Source of the DNA: Bacillus carboniphilus
GTDB taxonomy: Bacteria; Bacillota; Bacilli; Bacillales; JC228
Direction of reading: 5' to 3'
Length of the DNA: 64,000 nucleotides
Assembly (NCBI RefSeq): GCF_039522365.1
Contig: NZ_BAAADJ010000061.1
Span: 1-64,000 of the forward strand
Under the pieces are notes generated by a model, which was given only the letters and a program-made list of their open reading frames with translations, had not been told where the DNA came from and did no database searches. Below, in pieces: positions 33,765-42,620 of the stretch. Each line of letters starts with the position of its first letter. The first letter of the stretch is position 1. The position numbers and the translations under genes were made by a program.

Positions 33765-34445
33765 TTATTTTGGAGTTGCAATAAGGATAAGCGAAAGTGG
33801 TTTTCCATTCAGAGGTTCAATGGGCTCATCACAATCTACTAGTTGAAGTCCGGCTTGGTGTATGTCTGTAATCCAGGTAGATAACGTTCTAAAGTACCAA
33901 GGCATATTTGCTTTATAGCCGTCACCCATTCCGTGAAAATCCTCAATTCTCCAGCCATTCTCATAACGTTCATTCTGGCTTTGGATAATTGTTGAAGGGT
34001 GGAGGGTTTGAATAACGACTACTCCTTGTTCATTCGTTACTTTTCTACAAGCTTGGAGTACAGGTTGAATATCTTCAGATAAAAGTGAAAAATTTAAAAC
34101 GACCAAATCGAATTCAGTTCCAATTTTCTCTGGACACTCTGCAAATTGGTTGTAATTCAACCAGTGATATGTGCCTCCACCTAACTTCTTCGCTTCCTCA
34201 ATCAAAGATTCACTGCCATCTATTCCAGTCACAGCAATCCCATGTTGTGATAATTCTCTAGCTAGCCATCCTTCGCCACACCCAATATCAAGCACAGTTT
34301 GAGGGTTTCGAGATAGTATAGTTTTGAGAATAGCAGGGTTTGTCACCGTAATTCTACTTTTTATCTTTTCTTGTCTAATGGATTCTGCCCAAGCTTTACT
34401 GTTGATTTGCCAGCTCGTTTCTAACTGTTTTTCGTATGAGTCCAA
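33765..34445 (-). CDS. class I SAM-dependent methyltransferase
   Basis: 226 aa. SAM-binding motif I VLDIGCGEGWLAREL (about residues 52-66), acidic strand-2 end GIDGSESLIEEAKKLG, and motif FDLVVLNFSLL. TTG 34445 is chosen because GGAGG lies 8 nt before it; the ATG 15 nt upstream overlaps that site. Acceptor unknown. Confidence 0.88.
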   Translation of the reverse strand: MDSYEKQLETSWQINSKAWAESIRQEKIKSRITVTNPAILKTILSRNPQTVLDIGCGEGWLARELSQHGIAVTGIDGSESLIEEAKKLGGGTYHWLNYNQFAECPEKIGTEFDLVVLNFSLLSEDIQPVLQACRKVTNEQGVVVIQTLHPSTIIQSQNERYENGWRIEDFHGMGDGYKANMPWYFRTLSTWITDIHQAGLQLVDCDEPIEPLNGKPLSLILIATPK

Positions 34446-34508
34446 AAGGGAAACCTCCATAAACCGTATTTATATTAACTATACATGATACCAATTGGGA
34501 GAAGACCA

Positions 34509-35372
34509 CTATTTTACAATAAACTCATACAAAAACGACTCTCCATTCCGATAAAACCGCGGATCATAAACCCCTAATTCCTTGTCGTCATTCACTATCA
34601 CTACAAAAGGACTCCATTTGGTGAGAGTCTCTGCTTCTGGCTTTGCTGAAAAGAGTGGTTCTAAGTCCGCTTCTTCATCTGAAACAAGAGTCGTATGAAC
34701 TTGAGGACCATTCCAAACATTTGCAAAAGCAAGATCTACTTCATGCCCATTTTTGCCAATCACCGTATAATGCCATGGAATAAAATCAGCTGAGAGCACA
34801 ACTTTTTCATAATCATCTTTTACTCCATATAGAATATAAAATCCTTGTAAGTTCTGCACAACTAGGTGTAAGAGAATAGCCAGCCAAGCAAAACGAAAAA
34901 TGCGTTGTGTCGCAAATTTGGAATAACGCTTCAGTAAAAAGGAAACAAGGAAAATCGTCCAAATAACAAAATCAATAATAGGTATGGTGCCGAGTGTAAG
35001 TCTCACTTCTGAAAAAGGCTCCAGATAACCTGTTCCCCAGGCGTTGAACACATCTGATGTATCATGAATAAAAACGGCTAGTACTCCGATGAAAAAGTAC
35101 TTTTTATCCCAAATTTTAAATAGTAGGTAAACAGACAAGAATAGGAGTAATGCCCATACCGGGACCAATAACACTGAATGCGTAATACCACGGTGCCACA
35201 TTTGATACAGACCTTCCTGATCCCAAAACTGTGACACGACATCAATATCAGGAATTAAACTTCCGGTAATGGACGTGAAGAGTAGTGCCTGTTTTTCTTT
35301 CTTGGTTTCTTCATTCGATTTAAATGATTGGTACAATCCGGTACCAAAGAGTGTATGCGTTAATAAGTCCAA
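34509..35372 (-). CDS. DUF457-type membrane-bound metal-dependent hydrolase (YfhP/YdjM-like)
   Basis: 287 aa. N-terminal LLTHTLFGTGLYQ, then SLIPDIDVVSQF, MWHRGITHSVLLVP and HDTSDVFNAWGT give the His/Asp set of the YdjM/YfhP superfamily. Four hydrophobic segments (about residues 68-88, 92-106, 130-150, 160-182) precede an extracytoplasmic C-terminal domain. TTG start with AGGAGGCTACCA upstream. Target unknown. Confidence 0.85.
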   Translation of the reverse strand: MDLLTHTLFGTGLYQSFKSNEETKKEKQALLFTSITGSLIPDIDVVSQFWDQEGLYQMWHRGITHSVLLVPVWALLLFLSVYLLFKIWDKKYFFIGVLAVFIHDTSDVFNAWGTGYLEPFSEVRLTLGTIPIIDFVIWTIFLVSFLLKRYSKFATQRIFRFAWLAILLHLVVQNLQGFYILYGVKDDYEKVVLSADFIPWHYTVIGKNGHEVDLAFANVWNGPQVHTTLVSDEEADLEPLFSAKPEAETLTKWSPFVVIVNDDKELGVYDPRFYRNGESFLYEFIVK

Positions 35373-35672
35373 TGGTAGCCTCCTGAATTTGTGGGAATTT
35401 TTACATATAGAATACCCGAATGATGAAGTTGGTGGAAGAAATTTGCTCGGGACAATGGCTGATTTGGAGAAAATAGAGAATCCTTTGTCAGGCAGCCAAT
35501 CCTGAGGAAAGCATTTCCCAACTAAGACCTTCTAACCATAGGTACTCCTGAAGCACTAAATTACCATATCTACCAATTAGTTACATAGAACCCTTTTTCT
35601 TTCAGAATATTCTTTGTTTTGGGTAAATAATGTATATTCAAGGAAAATAGTACAAGGGGTGTGAGAAAAAGG

Positions 35673-37184
35673 ATGAATGTTACAAAGACAAAGAAGCTTT
35701 TCGTATTTGTGTTAGCTGCCTTGCTTGCATTTTTACCATTAACACCATCGGAACCACTGGTTTCCGTAGCTGCGTCTGATCCAACCACGACAGCAGCGGA
35801 GTTAGAAGCACAACTTAATGATATTTTGAGCAATGAACGTTTAAAAGGTACGACAACGGGTGTTAGTGTTCGAAATGCGGACACTGGAGAAGTTCTATAT
35901 TCTCATTTTGGAGACCTTCGTCTACATCCAGCTTCTAACATGAAGCTATTAACGTCAATTGCTGCTCTTGAAACGCTTGGTGAAGACTATCAATTTATTA
36001 CAGAAGTCCTTACAGATGGCCAGGTATCAGGAGATGTTTTACAAGGGGATCTTTATTTAAGAGGAAAGGGTGACCCAACTTTATTAAAAGAGGATTTTGA
36101 TCAGTTTGCAAAAGATTTAAAATCCAAGGGTATCTCAAAAATTAAAGGTAATTTAATCGGGGACGATAGCTGGTATGATGATGTTCGTTTATCACTAGAT
36201 CTGAACTGGTCTGATGAACCATACTACACGGGTGCACAAGTTTCTGCCTTAACTCTTTCACCGAACGAAGATTATGATGCGGGGACAGTTATTGTAGAAG
36301 TGTATCCAACTTCTGAGGTCGGTGGGCAGGCAGAGGTTCGCCTTACACCAGCTACTGATTATGTAACGATTGTTAATAAAACGGAAATGGTAGGAGCGAA
36401 TGAGTCCAAAAGCATTTCCATTGAAAGAGAGCATGGTACGAACAACATTGTGATCGAAGGTAAAATGCCACTTGAAGGCTCACGTTCACGCTCTTGGGTA
36501 TCTGTGTGGGAACCAACAGGCTATGCTGTCGATGTATTTAAAAAATCATTAGAAGAAAACGGGATTAGTTTGATTGGGAAGAGCGAGGCAACTGTCGGAG
36601 CCACACCTGAACAGGCTACTGTCTTGACTAGTAAGAAATCAATGACACTGGAAGAATTACTAATTCCTTTCATGAAGCTTAGTAACAACGGTCATGGTGA
36701 AACGCTGACGAAGGAAATGGGGAAAGTAGTATATGGAGAAGGAAGCTGGGATAAAGGATTAAAAGTGACAAAGGATGTCGTAACCAGTCTAGGTGTAGAT
36801 GGGGCAACCATTCTCCTCCGTGACGGATCGGGAATGTCTCATAAAAACATGATTCCAGCAGAAGAGATTTCACAACTATTGTTTGCTGTTCAAGACAAGG
36901 AGTGGTATCCGGCTTTTGAATATTCACTACCTGTGGCAGGAGATTCGGACAGATTCGTGGGTGGAACATTGCGGAATCGAATGAAAGAAGAGCCTGCGAA
37001 AGGGAACGTTTTAGCGAAAACAGGTTCACTTACAGGCGTTTCAACTTTATCTGGTTATGTAACAACCGTTGATGGGGAGAAACTAGTGTTCTCTGTTATG
37101 ATCAACAATTACCTAGGTTCATCTGTAACATTCTTAGAAGATGAAATAGCAAAAACATTAGTTAACTATACAGCAGGAGAATAA
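35673..37184 (+). CDS. D-alanyl-D-alanine carboxypeptidase/endopeptidase (PBP4-type, peptidase S13)
   Basis: 503 aa secreted enzyme. Signal peptide residues 1-34 (KTKKLFVFVLAALLAFLPL). Active-site motifs: SNMK at 88-91 (SxxK), SNNG near 330 (SxN) and KTGSLTG near 450 (KTG). It trims or cleaves peptidoglycan peptides outside the cell. AAGGGGTG precedes; GTG 35661 is a possible alternative start. Monocistronic with a perfect terminator. Confidence 0.93.
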   Translation: MNVTKTKKLFVFVLAALLAFLPLTPSEPLVSVAASDPTTTAAELEAQLNDILSNERLKGTTTGVSVRNADTGEVLYSHFGDLRLHPASNMKLLTSIAALETLGEDYQFITEVLTDGQVSGDVLQGDLYLRGKGDPTLLKEDFDQFAKDLKSKGISKIKGNLIGDDSWYDDVRLSLDLNWSDEPYYTGAQVSALTLSPNEDYDAGTVIVEVYPTSEVGGQAEVRLTPATDYVTIVNKTEMVGANESKSISIEREHGTNNIVIEGKMPLEGSRSRSWVSVWEPTGYAVDVFKKSLEENGISLIGKSEATVGATPEQATVLTSKKSMTLEELLIPFMKLSNNGHGETLTKEMGKVVYGEGSWDKGLKVTKDVVTSLGVDGATILLRDGSGMSHKNMIPAEEISQLLFAVQDKEWYPAFEYSLPVAGDSDRFVGGTLRNRMKEEPAKGNVLAKTGSLTGVSTLSGYVTTVDGEKLVFSVMINNYLGSSVTFLEDEIAKTLVNYTAGE

Positions 37185-37192
37185 AGAATAGG

Positions 37193-37222
37193 AAAGGCTG
37201 CACTGAAATCAGTGCAGCCTTT
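37193..37222 (+). terminator. intrinsic terminator of the PBP gene
   Basis: AAAGGCTGCACTG/CAGTGCAGCCTTT, 13 bp with loop AAAT. Confidence 0.93.
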
Positions 37223-37228
37223 ATTTAG

Positions 37229-37257
37229 CGGGACAGGGGGACAGGAACCGTGTCCCA
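37229..37257 (+). repeat. GGGACA palindromic repeat, copy 16
   Basis: Forward copy (GGGACAGGGGGACAGG, AACC, GTGTCCCA), 7 bp after the PBP terminator and the only copy beyond 17.7 kb. Confidence 0.95.
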
Positions 37258-37284
37258 GAGGTTGGTGTTATGCCATATGGTATT

Positions 37285-37405
37285 GAACAATACCGTATGG
37301 AGGTGAACAATACCGTGTAGAGGTGGAACAATACCGTATGGAGGTGAAACTATACCGTATAGAAGTGAAACAATACCTTATAGAACCGAACATTACCGTA
37401 TAACA
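37285..37405. repeat. intergenic tandem array, period about 21 bp
   Basis: Six consecutive degenerate units of GAACAATACCGTATGGAGGT type; ACCGTAT is the best-conserved core. A preceding GGTATT can pair with the AATACC of the first unit. No ORF spans the array. It lies between the PBP terminator and the S41 peptidase gene. Confidence 0.9.
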
Positions 37406-37525
37406 TCAAACCATCATAAAAAACGAAGAGATGAATATTTTAATAGATTCGCCACCTCAATATGTTATAGTTATATTACCAGTATTTCCCTCTACAATGA
37501 TATAACGTTCACCTGGAGGTTCAAT

Positions 37526-38816
37526 ATGACTAAATACATCCAAATATTCGACGAATTAGTATCTATTATTCACAAAGACTATGCGGGCTGGGATGAAAAA
37601 CTAGGTTGGGATTCCCCTGAACAATACCGCGAAAAAATGAAACGGCTGATTGACCAAAAGAAAATGACTCCGCAAACTTTTACCCACATTGTCAATGACT
37701 ACATACTCGATTTCCATGACCCTCATATGTACTTCATCTTAGAGGGGAATGATGAAGTTAAACCTCAAGTTTGTGGATTTTCAGTTAGAAGATATGAAGA
37801 TGCACTATATGTAACGGAAACTGTGGAAGAAAAGAGGTTTGAAAAAGGGATAAAAATTGTCACAGTTGACGGGATAACAATTCCTGAGCTAGCTATTACG
37901 AAGAAAAATAAATTAGGAGATGTTCATCCAGAAAGACAAAATTGGAATAACGTGATCAAAAGTGCTGAATGGATTGAAACAATAGATTCTATTGGAAAAA
38001 GTACAAAATTGCATATAATGCACTACGATAAAGCCCAAAGAGAACCAAAGTTTACTTTAAAAGAGTTAGAGCCAGGAACACTACTTATGACACTTACTAG
38101 TTTTTCGAACCCAAAAGCCATATCAGAACTGCTTTCAAGTAATATTGACAGACTACAACAAATTACCAATCTAATTATTGATGTAAGAAATAATGGAGGT
38201 GGGACAGATATTGCTTTCACCCCTGTATTAGAGTATATATTCTCCATGAATCAAATCCCAGATCCAGTCATAAAACCACGAGAATTTAATTGTACCGAGA
38301 GAAATGCAAATTGGTATGCGGATCTTTATGAAGAATACAAAAAAACGAATGATCATCCTGACATTTTACAAGTTTTAAAATTTGCAAAGGAAAAGTTTGA
38401 ATCTAATAAAGGTAAAGGTTTTGTAGAATTCGATTTTACAGGTTTGATAGATGAGGAAAAACTAGATTTTAAAGGTCATGACACCCCCAATCAAGTAGTC
38501 ATTCTATCTGACTCCTACTGTGCAAGTGCAGGAGATGTTTTTGTAGAAATATCCAAACAATCTTCCAAAGCAACCGTTGTTGGCAGAGCTACCATGGGAG
38601 TCATGGATTATAGTGATTTAGCTACAAAGGATTGGGATAATCAATTCACCCTTTATTACCCAACCTCAAGGTTAGTTGAAAAAGATCCCGTCCACCAGAT
38701 CCACGGAAAAGGGGGTTCAACCAGATATTTATATACCATGGACACCCCAACACTGCGAAGAGGATCTTGACTTAAAACTAGCACTCAATATTTTAAAAAG
38801 TAACCAACCCAACTAA
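37526..38816 (+). pseudogene. S41-family peptidase, frameshifted at the C-terminus
   Basis: About 430 aa if restored. C-terminal processing peptidase fold without signal peptide: LIIDVRNNGGGTD (about residues 215-227) and the nucleophile region VILSDSYCASAGDVF (Ser-Ala-Gly). The reading frame ends early at 38768, but dropping one G from the GGGGG run at 38711-38715 gives KGVQPDIYIPWTPQH and 20 more residues ending at 38816, just before the next gene's AAAGGAG site. So a single-base insertion or sequencing error truncates the tail; the catalytic part is intact and may still work. TGGAGG precedes the ATG. Confidence 0.85.
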
Positions 38817-38828
38817 AGGAGCACACCC

Positions 38829-39584
38829 ATGAAAAACCTAACCTTCGACCACATCTATACCATCGGAGAACAAGTAGCGGAAACAGATCTATACACGCAT
38901 TTTCACTATCCAGAGATGCTAATCCGTTACGATAGTAATTTCATACAGTTTAAGAAAATGCCGAACCTCCAAGAATTTCAACAAACTGCTCACTACCTTA
39001 GAAAATTTCATCAAGAACGAGGGCAGAAACATGTGAAGTTTTACTTTCCTGAAAATGAAAAGCTTCCATCAGAGCTAAAAGAATACTTACAAAAAGAAAA
39101 ATACGACATTGGATTCATGGAGCTTTACGCCATACAGCCTGATCAATTTCCAAAAACAAATGCAAACCCGAAAATAGAAGTCCAACTGGTTACCAACCAA
39201 AACTTTAATACATACCTAGAACTACAGTACGAACAAGATAGGGAATATGGGAAGGCATTTGCAGATCAAAAGATCACCTTACATCAAAAGTCCTTTGATT
39301 CAAATCATATTCATCAAGTAATAGCCTTTTACAAGGGGGAGCCAGCAGGTTCAGTGGACGTTATTGTGGGAGAGGAGACGGCTGAAATTGATAGTTTGTA
39401 TGTAAAGGAAACGTTTCGTAACAATGGGATTGCACGACACATTCAACAATTTGTTATGAATACCTTCTCTGATAAAACGAGTATCCTTTTAGCAGATGGG
39501 GATGATACTCCTCGTGAGATGTATCGGAAGCAGAACTACGAATTCCAAGGCTACAAATACGAAGCTACAAAGGTTTATGAATAA
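38829..39584 (+). CDS. GNAT-family acetyltransferase
   Basis: 251 aa. The acetyltransferase domain is in the C-terminal half: VIAFYKGEPAGSVDVIVGEETAEIDSLYVKETFRNNGIARHIQQFV, where RNNGIA is the acetyl-CoA loop. The N-terminal 110 aa form a degenerate second GNAT-like lobe. Substrate unknown. It is 12 bp from the restored end of the S41 gene and 15 bp before the HhH gene, so an operon is likely. Confidence 0.85.
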   Translation: MKNLTFDHIYTIGEQVAETDLYTHFHYPEMLIRYDSNFIQFKKMPNLQEFQQTAHYLRKFHQERGQKHVKFYFPENEKLPSELKEYLQKEKYDIGFMELYAIQPDQFPKTNANPKIEVQLVTNQNFNTYLELQYEQDREYGKAFADQKITLHQKSFDSNHIHQVIAFYKGEPAGSVDVIVGEETAEIDSLYVKETFRNNGIARHIQQFVMNTFSDKTSILLADGDDTPREMYRKQNYEFQGYKYEATKVYE

Positions 39585-39599
39585 GGAGTTTACCACATC

Positions 39600-39794
39600 A
39601 TGACAGAAATCAATCTACCATTAAAATTAGCAAAACCTGCTCAAAGAGCTTTAGCTAAAGCGGGATATACCGACATAAATGACCTCACAAACGTAACAGA
39701 AGAAGACCTTTTAAATCTCCACGGAATGGGCTCTAAAGCGCTAGGTCAACTTAAAGCTGCTTTAGCAGAAAAAGGATTAACTTTTAAACAGTAA
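39600..39794 (+). CDS. helix-hairpin-helix protein (RNAP alpha-CTD-like)
   Basis: 64 aa made almost entirely of a double helix-hairpin-helix like the C-terminal domain of RNA polymerase alpha: LAKPAQRALAKAGYTDINDLTNVTEEDLLNLHGMGSKALGQLKAAL, where GMGSKALGQL is the nucleic-acid-binding hairpin. Standalone forms are common in Bacilli; role unknown. AAGGAG upstream. Within a four-gene cluster. Confidence 0.85.
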   Translation: MTEINLPLKLAKPAQRALAKAGYTDINDLTNVTEEDLLNLHGMGSKALGQLKAALAEKGLTFKQ

Positions 39795-39805
39795 GAGGTG
39801 TACCC

Positions 39806-40519
39806 ATGACTAGTAATATTCGTGATACCTACAATCTTTTAGCCAATACATATATGAATGATGTTGATGAGGGAAGTCCTTACAATGCGTATTATGAACG
39901 GCCCGCTATGCTTGCCCATTTGCCTGAGCAACTTAAAGGTAAAAAAGTATTGGATGCTGGTTGCGCCGCTGGGTGGTACTCGGCAGAATTGAACAAGAGG
40001 GGAGCAGACGTAACGGGGATTGATATTAGCCCTGAAATGATTAAGGTTTCCAAGATTCGCCTACAAAATAAGGCTTCTTTCCTTTGCCATAACCTAGAAG
40101 AGTCCCTACCTTTTGAAGATGATTCGTTTGATTACATTGTAAGCTCTCTTACACTTCATTATTTAAGAAATTGGACCCAACCTTTTTCAGAATTCAAACG
40201 AGTATTAAAACCTGGTGGAACACTTCTATTTTCAGTTCATCATCCTTTTATGGATTATACAAAGTTCGAATGCCAAAATTACTTTGAAACATTATTATTA
40301 ACGGAAACATGGAAAAAGCCAAATGTAACCGTAGACGTAAGCTTTTACAGGAGATCCTTGCAAGATATTGTCAATGAAACGACACAATGGTTCCAACTGG
40401 ACAAGCTCATCGAACCTCGACCCATTGATAAAATGAAAACCGCCAGTGAATCAGCGTATGAGTACCTAATGACTACTCCTCATTTTCTTATGATAAAAGC
40501 CAGGAAGGCTAAAAGTTAG
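39806..40519 (+). CDS. class I SAM-dependent methyltransferase (UbiE-like)
   Basis: 237 aa. Motif I VLDAGCAAGWYSAEL (about residues 50-64), GIDISPEMI, and the post-motif FDYIVSSLTLHYLRNW with LKPGGTLLFSVHHP. AGAGGTG upstream; last gene of the S41-GNAT-HhH-methyltransferase run. Substrate unknown. Confidence 0.9.
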   Translation: MTSNIRDTYNLLANTYMNDVDEGSPYNAYYERPAMLAHLPEQLKGKKVLDAGCAAGWYSAELNKRGADVTGIDISPEMIKVSKIRLQNKASFLCHNLEESLPFEDDSFDYIVSSLTLHYLRNWTQPFSEFKRVLKPGGTLLFSVHHPFMDYTKFECQNYFETLLLTETWKKPNVTVDVSFYRRSLQDIVNETTQWFQLDKLIEPRPIDKMKTASESAYEYLMTTPHFLMIKARKAKS

Positions 40520-40547
40520 AGGAAAGACCCTCATTCTAGGAAGATAT

Positions 40548-40591
40548 GAAAAAATCCGGTGCCACCACGCTTATGCAAGTGGAACACCGGA
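40548..40591 (-). terminator. minus-strand intrinsic terminator of the 54-aa gene
   Basis: TCCGGTG/CACCGGA with an inner CCAC/GTGG pairing; the T run (ATTTTTTC) follows on the minus strand. Confidence 0.75.
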
Positions 40592-40603
40592 ACAGATTCG
40601 TAT

Positions 40604-40768
40604 TTAAATGACTTGCTTCAATTCATTTTTTTGGTCCAAGTTTTGAAACTGTATTTTTAATTGTACCAATTCATGTTCATCTTTTTCTTTTAACCCATTA
40701 ATAATGACAATTGTGAAATACAAACATATTACAAATAAAAAGATTGTTATTAACCAAGCAGCAAACAT
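40604..40768 (-). CDS. small single-pass membrane protein, 54 aa
   Basis: Short gene with AAAGGGGG 9-10 nt before ATG 40768. One hydrophobic helix (residues 2-24, FAAWLITIFLFVICLYFTIVI) precedes a charged, helical cytoplasmic tail (GLKEKDEHELVQLKIQF...). It has its own terminator and is divergent from the P-loop kinase gene. No family recognised. Confidence 0.7.
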   Translation of the reverse strand: MFAAWLITIFLFVICLYFTIVIINGLKEKDEHELVQLKIQFQNLDQKNELKQVI

Positions 40769-40906
40769 TTTAATGCCCCCTTTGATTATTCTTTAAAACC
40801 ATCATAGACGCTTTTTCGTAAAAACTATGTGACTTATATCACAAGAATGATTTTAACGTTAAGTAATTGAGAAAAAAGAACTCTTTTTTTCCAAAGGAGA
40901 GTAGAC

Positions 40907-41488
40907 ATGCAAAGATTAGTCATTATAACAGTCGGTAAAACCCATAGCGGAAAAACTACTTTTGCTCGGGCTCTTGAACAAGACCTAGAAAATTCCTTGG
41001 TCATGGATCAAGACAATCACGCTGAGTTTATTAACACGTATTACAATAATTTGCAGCCAAAGCTAGGTCTCAATACTCTTAAACACGCAATCTCCCGGCT
41101 TATTGTGGATTATGCAAAGGAAAACACCGATTTTCACCTCATTATTTGTAATTCAAACCGGACACGAAAGGGGAGACAATTTTTACTTGATGAATTGTTT
41201 CCTCCGAGTGAATTTATACGTGTTCTCGTTCATTTTGATATACCTGATGATGTCCTTCGTTCACGCGTTATGGATAGTCAGCGAAGTACAAATAACTTTA
41301 AGAGTGCATCCAATTTTGAAGAAGTTCTTGATAGACAATTAGCGGACTCACTAAAAGCAGAAGTAATCGATCCTGTTGAAGGGGAAGCAGACCATTTATT
41401 TGTGGTAAAAGACAATAAAGAGGTTCCTTCAGTTATTCAAAGGATTGTTCAAATTAGTAAGAGTAAGAGGGTACTAGACAGAAAGTAA
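40907..41488 (+). CDS. P-loop kinase-like ATPase (AAA_33 type)
   Basis: 193 aa. Walker A TVGKTHSGKTTFARAL (residues 8-23), an acidic residue after strand 2 (MDQDNHAEF), strand 3 LIICNSNRTRKGRQFLLDE and an Arg-rich lid (LRSRVMDSQRSTNNF). The layout is that of small polynucleotide- or zeta-toxin-like kinases. AAAGGAG upstream. It is 40 bp before the Nudix-THEP1 fusion, so the two may work together on nucleotides or nucleic acid ends. Confidence 0.75.
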   Translation: MQRLVIITVGKTHSGKTTFARALEQDLENSLVMDQDNHAEFINTYYNNLQPKLGLNTLKHAISRLIVDYAKENTDFHLIICNSNRTRKGRQFLLDELFPPSEFIRVLVHFDIPDDVLRSRVMDSQRSTNNFKSASNFEEVLDRQLADSLKAEVIDPVEGEADHLFVVKDNKEVPSVIQRIVQISKSKRVLDRK

Positions 41489-41528
41489 TAGGCTAGTAAA
41501 TTAAAAATTAGTAAGGAATGGTGTTACT

Positions 41529-42557
41529 ATGTTCGAACAGTCTAAACATTTAGTTGCTGTTTCAGCAATCGTTAAGAATAAGGATGGACATGTGCTAATG
41601 GTCCGGACCCATTTACGTTCCGATACTTGGGAAATTCCAGGTGGATTTGTGGACGCTGGTGAAGCTCTCGATGTAGCAGTATGTCGTGAATTTCTTGAAG
41701 AGACTGGAGTCGTGATTCGTCCTCTTGGAATATCAGGCGTTTATTATAATGATGAGCTTCATGTATTATCTGTTGTTTTTAATGCGGAATATGTGAGTGG
41801 TGACATAAAGATTCAGCCGGAAGAAATTAAAGAAGCACGATATGTAGATCTCGATGAAACAAACATTAGTGAATATATCAAACGCCCTCACCTTAAGTCA
41901 CGCATACTTGATGCACTGAAATCTAAATCCTTGGTTCCCTATGAAACTTGGAATTTGAAACCACCTCATTTTAAACTACTTTCTAGGATCGATGGACGAC
42001 CCAAAAGCTCTAAACGCGTTTTTTTACTGACTGGTAAACCAAGAGTAGGGAAGTCCACTATGATTAAAAAACTCATTGAAGAAATCGGGACAGATCATTG
42101 CGGTGGATTTTATACAGAAGAAATTACAGATTCAACCGATAGAACCGGCTTTAGATGCGTATCTCTTGAAGGCGAAAGTATTGAAATCGCCCACATAAAC
42201 AACCCTAGTACTGTAAGGATTGGACGGTACGGTGTTGACGTAGAAAAGTTCGAAATATTTGCTACGAAAGTATTAAAAGAAGCTGTCCTTACAAAAAAAA
42301 TAATTGTTATAGATGAAATAGGATTTATGCAGATGCTATCGACCTCTTTTCAAAAACTAGTCCTTGAAATTGTTTCTAATAAAAATCTGGTTCTAGGGAC
42401 TATACCGTTGGACAGTCACCCAGAAATTGATCAAATAAAATATTTAAAAGAAGTAGAACTTGTCATTATAAATGAGTTTAACCGAGATATGGCATCTGAA
42501 ATTTTGCTGAAAGATATTTTAAAGGCCTTAGAATCTAGTACTTTGTTAAAATCATAA
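41529..42557 (+). CDS. Nudix hydrolase fused to a THEP1-type NTPase
   Basis: 342 aa with two enzyme domains. Residues 7-130: Nudix fold with complete box GGFVDAGEALDVAVCREF then LEETGV (38-61), which hydrolyses nucleoside diphosphate-X compounds. Residues 163-342: NTPase_1 (DUF265/THEP1) domain with Walker A GKPRVGKST (169-177), GGFYTEEI, the SLEGESIEIAHIN strand pair, GRYGVDVEKFE and Walker B IIVIDEIGFMQ (258-268). THEP1 proteins are usually about 170-190 aa alone; the fusion is unusual. Both catalytic motifs look intact. AAGGAATG upstream. Confidence 0.88.
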   Translation: MFEQSKHLVAVSAIVKNKDGHVLMVRTHLRSDTWEIPGGFVDAGEALDVAVCREFLEETGVVIRPLGISGVYYNDELHVLSVVFNAEYVSGDIKIQPEEIKEARYVDLDETNISEYIKRPHLKSRILDALKSKSLVPYETWNLKPPHFKLLSRIDGRPKSSKRVFLLTGKPRVGKSTMIKKLIEEIGTDHCGGFYTEEITDSTDRTGFRCVSLEGESIEIAHINNPSTVRIGRYGVDVEKFEIFATKVLKEAVLTKKIIVIDEIGFMQMLSTSFQKLVLEIVSNKNLVLGTIPLDSHPEIDQIKYLKEVELVIINEFNRDMASEILLKDILKALESSTLLKS

Positions 42558-42620
42558 AAAACTGCTGGCTCAACTAGAGGTTGTTTTTATTAAGCTAACA
42601 TATACATGGGAGGGGAACCA

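Noticed and set aside
35373-35672. Small genes in the 300-bp gap before the PBP gene
   Set aside because: Only an 18-codon frame without ribosome site; nothing supportable seen apart from promoter-like AT-rich sequence.
37285-37405. CRISPR array
   Set aside because: Units are contiguous and degenerate without unique spacers, and no cas genes are present.
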